Below are positions 58,991-64,000 of a DNA stretch of 64,000 nt, piece by piece. Position numbers and translations under genes: made by a program. This DNA comes from Millisia brevis NBRC 105863 (GTDB lineage: Bacteria; Actinomycetota; Actinomycetes; Mycobacteriales; Mycobacteriaceae): the NCBI RefSeq assembly GCF_001552615.1, contig NZ_BCRN01000009.1, forward strand, positions 62,001 through 126,000, in the 5' to 3' direction. How positions within the stretch are numbered: the first letter of the stretch is position 1; each line of letters opens with the position of its first letter. The notes under the pieces were generated by a model that was not told the origin of the DNA, made no database searches, and saw only the letters and a program-made list of their open reading frames with translations.

Positions 58991-60183
58991 GCTATCTGCA
59001 TCTGGCCGTCGCCCTCGACGGTGCCGGCTGGCATCCCGCCGCCTGGCGCGACCCGTCGAGCCGCGCCGAGGAGTTGTTCACCGGCCGCTACTGGGCCGAC
59101 CTGGTCACCGAGGCCGAGCGCGGGCTGCTCGACTTCGTCACCTTCGAGGACGCTCTGGCTCCCGCCACCGGCGAGAGCCTCACCGGGGACCGGCGCGCCG
59201 GTATCGCGCGCGGTCGGCTCGACGCGATCCTGCTGGCCACCCGGGTCGCGCCGATCACCTCGCATATCGGGCTGGTCGCCGCGACCGATGTGACGCACAG
59301 CGAGCCGTTCCACATCTCGACCGGCATCGCCTCCCTCGACTTCGCCTCGCTCGGTCGGGCGGGGTGGCGGCCGCGGGTCTCGCCGCGCCCGGATCACGCG
59401 GCCCGCTTCGGCCGGCGCACCCTGCCCGGGCTGACCCGGGAGGACTTCCGGGACCTGGCGGCCTCCCCCGCCGCGGTGGAGCTGTTCGCCGAGGCGAGCG
59501 ACGCGATCGAGGTGGTCCGCCGGCTGTGGGACAGCTGGGAGGACGACGCGGAGATCCGCGATGTCGCCACCAGCCGCTTCCTGGACCGGGACAAGCTGCA
59601 CTACATCGACTTCGACGGTCCGCAGTTCTCGGTGCGCGGCCCGTCGATCACCCCGCGGCCGCCGCAGGGGCAACCCTTGGTGACCGTGCTCGCCCACGCG
59701 CACCTGCCGTACGAGCTGGCGGTGCGCGGCGCCGACATCGTCTACGTGACGCCCCGGTCGCGCTCGCACCTCGACGCTATCCTCACCGAGATCGCGACGA
59801 TTCGGGAGGCCAACGGGCGCAACGGCCTCGAACCGATCCGGGTCTTCTCCGATCTGGTGGTCTTCCTCGACGACGAGCCGGGCGCGGCGGCGCAGCGCAA
59901 GACGCGGTTGGACGAGATCGACGGGACGCCGCTGTCCTCCGATGCCGCGGTCTTCGCGGGCACCCCGAGCGAACTGGCGGATCTGCTGGTCAACTGGCGG
60001 CTCGCCGGCCTCGACGGTTTCCGTCTGCGCCCCGGTCTGCTGCCCTACGATCTGACGACGATCACCACCGCGCTGGTCCCCGAACTGCAACGGCGCGGGG
60101 CGTTCCGGGAGAGCTACGAGGCCGACACGCTGCGCGGTCTGCTGCGGCTGCCACGGCCGGAGAACCGGTACGCGACAAACTGA
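58987..60183 (+). CDS. LLM class flavin-dependent oxidoreductase, second of a coupled pair
   Basis: The 398-residue luciferase-like protein has YLHLAVALDGAGWHPAAWRD, FVTFEDALAP, THSEPFHISTGIASLDFASL and a C-terminal GFRLRPGLLPYDLTTI. It is clearly related to, but much diverged from, the upstream enzyme. The GTG at 58987 overlaps the previous stop codon (GTGA). The two may act in sequence or as a complex. Neither has an adjacent flavin reductase gene. Confidence 0.86.
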   Translation: MSYLHLAVALDGAGWHPAAWRDPSSRAEELFTGRYWADLVTEAERGLLDFVTFEDALAPATGESLTGDRRAGIARGRLDAILLATRVAPITSHIGLVAATDVTHSEPFHISTGIASLDFASLGRAGWRPRVSPRPDHAARFGRRTLPGLTREDFRDLAASPAAVELFAEASDAIEVVRRLWDSWEDDAEIRDVATSRFLDRDKLHYIDFDGPQFSVRGPSITPRPPQGQPLVTVLAHAHLPYELAVRGADIVYVTPRSRSHLDAILTEIATIREANGRNGLEPIRVFSDLVVFLDDEPGAAAQRKTRLDEIDGTPLSSDAAVFAGTPSELADLLVNWRLAGLDGFRLRPGLLPYDLTTITTALVPELQRRGAFRESYEADTLRGLLRLPRPENRYATN

Positions 60184-60199
60184 ACCATGCTCCCCGGTT

Positions 60200-60280
60200 C
60201 GACCCGTGCGACGGGCCGAACCGTGCGTCCCGGCTGAACCGTACGTCCGGGGCCGACCCGTGCGACGGGCCGAACCGTGC
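60200..60280. repeat. Imperfect tandem repeats between convergent genes
   Basis: A 27-bp sequence starting CGACCCGTGCGACGGGCCGA is present exactly at 60200-60226 and 60254-60280, 54 bp apart. Weaker CCGTnCGnCC units of about 18 bp fill the interval. Each exact copy contains the small hairpin CCCGT-GCG-ACGGG. The array fills the space between the LLM and YceH gene ends and may serve as terminator. Confidence 0.75.
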
Positions 60281-60289
60281 TCCCGGGGC

Positions 60290-61297
60290 CTACCGGTCGA
60301 CGATCGGTTCCGGGAGCACCGGGTCGGCGTGGCCGGGGAAGCTGACGCCGATCCCCAACTTCCGCAGCAGATCCCGCGCCTCGGCCAGCGCGAGGACCAG
60401 CGCGTCGATCCCGTCGACGCCGTGCGCCGACCCGTCGATCGAGTCGGAACCCGCCGCGCCGATCCGGAAGTGGCAGCGGTAGCCGCCGTCGTCGGCGATC
60501 ACCGGTCGGTACAGGTCCAGGGTCACCTCGCCCTGCGAACTGATCAGCGCGCGGTGGGCGATGACGTCGGCGGCCGGGCTCGGCGCGAGCGTGTTCGGCG
60601 CCGCCGCGACGGTGGCGGTCGGCGCGGAGACCGGTGCGCCGGCGGTCGGGGCGGTGGCTACCGAAGCGGGGCTCGTCGCGGCGGCTGGGGTCGGTGCGAC
60701 GGCGGGGGTTGGGGCGGCGGCTGGGGTCGGTGCGACGGCGGGGGTTGGGGCGGCGGCGGTTTGTGCGGCGGGGGTCGGGGCGGGGTGCTCGTCGGTGGAC
60801 GGTGCTCCGAGCAGGTGGATCCAGCGTCGATCCTGTTCGCGGGGCCGCAATTCCAATTCGCGCACCAGCGGCTGTTCCCCCTCGGCGAGGGCGCGCAGCA
60901 CCGCGCTCACCTGCTCCCGGTCGGCGAAGCTGTGCAACCGATCGGTACGGGTCCGCAGCTCGCCGGGAGCCTGGGCGCCGCGCAGCAGCAGCACGGTCAG
61001 CAGGGCGCGTTCGGCGGCGTCCAGATCGAGGACCCGGTCGATCGCCTCCGCATATTTGACGGTGCGCGAGCCGCTCGGCCAGATCAGCCGGACCAATTCG
61101 CGCCGTTCCAACTCGCGCAGGCAGCGCTCGAGGTCGGCCTGGTCGTAGTCGACGACCGGGTCGCGGCTCGACGCCTGGTTGCAGGCGGTCCGCAGCGCCG
61201 TGATCGTCATCGGATAACTCGCGGGAACGGTCACCTGCTTCTCGAGCAGGGAGCCGAGGATCCGCTGTTCCATCGCGTCGAGCACCGGCAACGCCAT
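60290..61297 (-). CDS. YceH (UPF0502/DUF480) protein with extra C-terminal domain
   Basis: The 335-residue protein has residues 1-160 as a normal YceH/DUF480 winged-helix pair (EQRILGSLLEKQVTVPASYP, then CNQASSRDPVVDYDQADLER). A Pro/Ala/Thr linker of about 85 residues follows, and then a domain of about 85 residues (ISSQGEVTLDLYRPVIADDG, CHFRIG, GVDGIDALVLALAEARDLLR) that resembles DUF6968. YceH's function is unknown. A TAGGTT box ends seven bases before the ATG at 61297. Confidence 0.83.
   Translation of the reverse strand: MALPVLDAMEQRILGSLLEKQVTVPASYPMTITALRTACNQASSRDPVVDYDQADLERCLRELERRELVRLIWPSGSRTVKYAEAIDRVLDLDAAERALLTVLLLRGAQAPGELRTRTDRLHSFADREQVSAVLRALAEGEQPLVRELELRPREQDRRWIHLLGAPSTDEHPAPTPAAQTAAAPTPAVAPTPAAAPTPAVAPTPAAATSPASVATAPTAGAPVSAPTATVAAAPNTLAPSPAADVIAHRALISSQGEVTLDLYRPVIADDGGYRCHFRIGAAGSDSIDGSAHGVDGIDALVLALAEARDLLRKLGIGVSFPGHADPVLPEPIVDR
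60681..60752. repeat. 36-bp tandem repeat encoding the Pro/Ala linker
   Basis: Two exact 36-bp copies (60681-60716 and 60717-60752) are followed by a partial third copy. They encode the TPAVAPTPAAAP repeats of the linker in the YceH-family protein. Confidence 0.9.
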
Positions 61298-61397
61298 GGG
61301 CCCAAACCTACCCGCGGGCACACCCACCCGAAAATGGAGTCCTACCCGCGGTGAGCACGGGTGGAATTCCCCGATCGGGGCGCGCTAGCGTGGGTGG

Positions 61398-61868
61398 ATG
61401 CCGCAGTCCGAGGGTCCCGGCCATGGGTCCGATGCATTGCCCGGCCCGGGGTCGGAGGTATCGACGCTGGTCGAGGGGGTCACCCCGCTGAAGCGGCGCC
61501 GGGACGCGCGCACGCTGCTGGAGCTGTTCGGTCGCATCACCGGCCTGGAACCGACGCTGTGGGCGTCGATCATCGGCTACGGCAGCTACCACTACCGCTA
61601 CGAGTCCGGCCGCGAAGGTGATGCTCCCGCAGCCGGATTCGCACCGCGCAAGGCGGCCACCGTGATCTACCTCGGCGACGGGATCGGCGCCCACGCCGAT
61701 GACCTGGCCGTGCTCGGCCCGCATACCACCGGGGTGGGGTGCCTCTACCTGAAGGATCTCGCGGCGGTCGATCTCGACATGCTCGAGCGGATCGTTCGCA
61801 CGTCCTACTCGGCGCTGTCCTCCGGGACATGGACGGCGCGGGCCCGGGAGGCGGGATCGTCCGAATGA
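61398..61868 (+). CDS. DUF1801-family protein
   Basis: The 156-residue protein has RRDARTLLELFGRITGLEPT, then WASIIGYGSYHYRYESGREG and APRKAATVIYL, the typical DUF1801 (YdhG-like) pattern. The biochemical role is unknown. A TAGCGT box ends six bases before the ATG at 61398. Its stop codon overlaps the start of the FRG gene, which is not a usual partner as far as I know. Confidence 0.8.
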   Translation: MPQSEGPGHGSDALPGPGSEVSTLVEGVTPLKRRRDARTLLELFGRITGLEPTLWASIIGYGSYHYRYESGREGDAPAAGFAPRKAATVIYLGDGIGAHADDLAVLGPHTTGVGCLYLKDLAAVDLDMLERIVRTSYSALSSGTWTARAREAGSSE

Positions 61869-62677
61869 CCGACCCACGCAGCGCGATCCCCGAGGACCAG
61901 GGCTGGGCCTCGGCCTTCACCTTCGACCTGCGCGACGGCCGCGACGTTCTCGCCGTGCCGGACACGTATGCGCGCAACGCGACGATCGTCTACCGCGGGG
62001 TCGCCAATCTGAACTGGTCGCTCGACACCGCGCTCTACCGGCGGGTCTCCCGGTCGCGGCGGCAACCGGCCGGGGAGGCCGAGGTCGCCAGCGAGGAACG
62101 CGAACTGCTCGACGGCGCCCGGCGACTGCGCCTCGACCGGCGCGACGGCTTCGAGATGACCGACCTGGAATTGCTTGCGGTTCTGCAACATCAGGGCGCG
62201 GCGACCCGGCTGCTCGACGTGTCGTTCAACGCGATGATCTCGCTGTGGTTCGCCACCGAGGACCGCACCCAGGACGACTACGACGCGGGCCTGTTCGCCT
62301 TCGACGTCACCGGCCGCGAACTGCCCCCGGAGCGCGAGGACGACCCGATCGCGGATCTGATCGCCGAGCCGTCGTTCCACCTCTGGCGGCCGCCGCCGGT
62401 CGAGGTGCGCATCCGGGCGCAGCAGGGCGCCTTCATCTTCGGGCGGGTACCCGACCCGGTCCCGGCACAGACCTGCCTCGACCTCGGGATCGACCGGTGG
62501 CTCGACCCGGAGCCCGCCCCCTCCCCGAGCGCGACGAACCGCCCGCCCTTCGGGGTCTTCCGCATCCCGGCCGAGGCCAAGCCGCGGCTGCGGGAGTTCC
62601 TCGATCGGCTGCTCGGGTACAACGCCGAGACCCTCTACCCCGACCTCGCCGGGTACGCGCAGGCCCGCCGCGCCTGA
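61865..62677 (+). CDS. FRG domain-containing protein
   Basis: The 270-residue protein has the FRG signature near residue 40 (TIVYRGVANLNWSLDTALYR). The conserved core is LLAVLQHQGAATRLLDVSFN, followed by AMISLWFAT. C-terminal RIRAQQGAFIFG is also typical. FRG proteins are uncharacterised but frequent in mobile and defence loci. The start overlaps the DUF1801 stop codon (ATGA), so both proteins are made together. Confidence 0.85.
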   Translation: MTDPRSAIPEDQGWASAFTFDLRDGRDVLAVPDTYARNATIVYRGVANLNWSLDTALYRRVSRSRRQPAGEAEVASEERELLDGARRLRLDRRDGFEMTDLELLAVLQHQGAATRLLDVSFNAMISLWFATEDRTQDDYDAGLFAFDVTGRELPPEREDDPIADLIAEPSFHLWRPPPVEVRIRAQQGAFIFGRVPDPVPAQTCLDLGIDRWLDPEPAPSPSATNRPPFGVFRIPAEAKPRLREFLDRLLGYNAETLYPDLAGYAQARRA

Positions 62678-62760
62678 CCCCGCCGGGGGCCCGCAAACTC
62701 CGCGGCTCCGCTGCTCCGCGGGTCGACAGCTCAGCGTGTCCGCAGTACCGGGAGCAGCGA

Positions 62761-64000
62761 CTATCCCTCGAGGAGGTCGGTGACCACCGCTTCGGCCTCC
62801 GAGACCGCGGCCGCCGATTCGGGGCGCATGGTCCCGGTCTCCATGAACCGCTCGTGCCAGGAGAACGCCTCGCCGAGCAGCTGCGGGGTATGCCGACCCC
62901 AGGCTCCGGCGGTCGCCCGCTCGAGATAGTCGTCGAGCATCGGGCGGAAGTCCGGGTGCGCACAGTTGTCGATGATGCGGCGGGCCCGCTTGCGCGGGGA
63001 GAGGCCGCGCAGGTCGGCGACGCCGTACTCGGTGATCAGCACGTCGGTGTCGTGTTCGGTGTGGTCGACGTGGGTGACCATCGGCACGATGCACGACAGG
63101 GCGCCGCCCTTGGCGGTCGACGGGGTGACGAAGGTGGCGAGGTAGCCGTTGCGGGCGAAGTCGCCGGAGCCGCCGATCCCGTTCTGGATCCGCGAGCCCA
63201 TGACGTGGGTGCTGTTGACGTTGCCGTAGATATCGGCCTCGATCAGGCTGTTGTTCGCGATCACCCCGAGGCGGCGGATCACCTCGGGATGGTTCGAGAT
63301 CTCCTGGGTGCGCAGGATGATCTTGTGCCGCAGATCGTCGATCTCGTCCAGCAGCGTCTTGGCGCCGTCCGGGCTCAACGAGAACGCGGTGGCGGAGGCG
63401 ACGGTGATCGTGCCCGAGCGGATCAGGTCGAGCATGCCGTCCTGGATCACCTCGGTATAGGCGGTCAGGCCGTGCAGATCGCTCTCGCCGAGGGCGGCCA
63501 TCACCGCGTTGGCGACGTTGCCGACGCCCGACTGCAGCGGCAGCAGGTTCTCGGGCAGGCGCCCGCGGCGCACCTCGTGCTGCAGGAAGTCGACGAAGTG
63601 GCCGGCGATCCCGCGCGAGACGTCGTCGAGCGGGCTGAACGCGGTATTGCGGTCCAGGTCGGAGGTGCGGACCACCGCGACCACCTTCTCCGGGTCGCAG
63701 CGGAACGTCGTCTGGCCGATCCGGTCGCCGGGGGCGTTGATCAGCACCGGTCGACGGTCCGGCGGCAGCGCCGTGCCGTAGTAGATGTCGTGCATGCCGA
63801 GCAGGCCCAGCGGCTGCGATTCGTTGACCTCGAGGATCACCCGGTCGGCGAGATCGAGCCAGGTCTTGTTGTTGCCGACCGACGTCGACGGGATCAGTTC
63901 GCCGTCGGCGGTGATCCCGACAACCTCGATCACCGCGACGTCGAGGCGCCCGAAGAAGCCCTGCCAGACCGACTGCGCGACGTGGCTGAGATGGATGTCG
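62761..64000 (-). CDS. Acetyl-CoA hydrolase/succinate CoA-transferase family, 5' end outside the window
   Basis: About 412 C-terminal residues are present, and the frame runs off the window end (D-I-H-L-S-H-V-A-Q-S ...). Motifs include LQSGVGNVANAVMAALGES, AYTEVIQDGMLDLIRSG, MGSRIQNGIGGSGDFARNGY and ITEYGVADLRGLSPRKRAR. These fit the succinyl-CoA:acetate CoA-transferase/acetyl-CoA hydrolase family (about 500 residues). It would give an acetate-activating or -releasing route next to Pta-AckA in the same genome. Confidence 0.88.
   Translation of the reverse strand, partial: DIHLSHVAQSVWQGFFGRLDVAVIEVVGITADGELIPSTSVGNNKTWLDLADRVILEVNESQPLGLLGMHDIYYGTALPPDRRPVLINAPGDRIGQTTFRCDPEKVVAVVRTSDLDRNTAFSPLDDVSRGIAGHFVDFLQHEVRRGRLPENLLPLQSGVGNVANAVMAALGESDLHGLTAYTEVIQDGMLDLIRSGTITVASATAFSLSPDGAKTLLDEIDDLRHKIILRTQEISNHPEVIRRLGVIANNSLIEADIYGNVNSTHVMGSRIQNGIGGSGDFARNGYLATFVTPSTAKGGALSCIVPMVTHVDHTEHDTDVLITEYGVADLRGLSPRKRARRIIDNCAHPDFRPMLDDYLERATAGAWGRHTPQLLGEAFSWHERFMETGTMRPESAAAVSEAEAVVTDLLEG

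Overview
This is a GC-rich chromosomal segment from an actinobacterium of the order Mycobacteriales. The evidence is gene content and order. It carries an F420-dependent glucose-6-phosphate dehydrogenase (fgd), the glnX-glnH-pknG operon, a 13E12/DUF222 HNH gene and many F420-type flavoenzymes (LLM, Ddn-like and PPOX families). I cannot fix the genus. No tRNA, rRNA, CRISPR array, insertion sequence or prophage was recognised.

Backbone (1-28 kb). The order thiS-thiO ... thiE, NUDIX/mutT3, glnX-glnH-pknG, ackA-pta, fgd matches, in order and orientation, the M. tuberculosis Rv0407-Rv0416 block as I remember it. It is interrupted in three places. Twelve genes lie between thiO and thiE: TSUP permease, ATP-dependent DNA ligase, two Ddn-like enzymes, an MHS transporter, a CrtI-like oxidoreductase, a nitroreductase, a mycothiol-type enzyme, a PPOX protein, an ABC-2 exporter pair and its TetR. 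An Abi/AbiF-type gene with a structured upstream RNA lies between thiE and mutT3. A small Cys-rich protein, a YhgE/Pip-like membrane protein and an LLM enzyme lie between pknG and ackA.

Middle (28-50 kb). A TetR-controlled lipid or acyl-CoA catabolic operon (thiolase/Ltp, SRPBCC, double MaoC, SDR) is followed by a DUF2332 protein, a holin-like membrane protein, an alcohol dehydrogenase, a TetR/GAP-family membrane protein pair with two operators, an LLM enzyme, dtd, a 13E12 HNH protein, a WXG100-like plus DUF1023 hydrolase pair, a homodimeric E1-like dehydrogenase divergent from an AsnC regulator, a HIT-domain/membrane fusion protein, an ECF sigma factor with its YCII partner, and a NagD-like HAD phosphatase.

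Right end (50-64 kb). An acyl-CoA synthetase with a structured 5' leader comes first. It is followed by a complete peptide/nickel-type ABC importer divergent from two translationally coupled LLM monooxygenases, probably for scavenging an organic sulfur or similar compound. A YceH protein with an extra C-terminal domain, a DUF1801-FRG gene pair and a truncated succinate/acetate CoA-transferase complete the window.

Regulation. Many genes show a TANNNT -10 box ending 6 or 7 bases before the start codon, which predicts leaderless mRNAs. Four TetR genes or targets have visible palindromic operators. Two distant terminators share an almost identical stem. The most promising unusual items are the AbiF-type protein with its RNA, the HIT-membrane fusion, the FRG pair, the DUF1023 pair and the repeat-extended ThiS.
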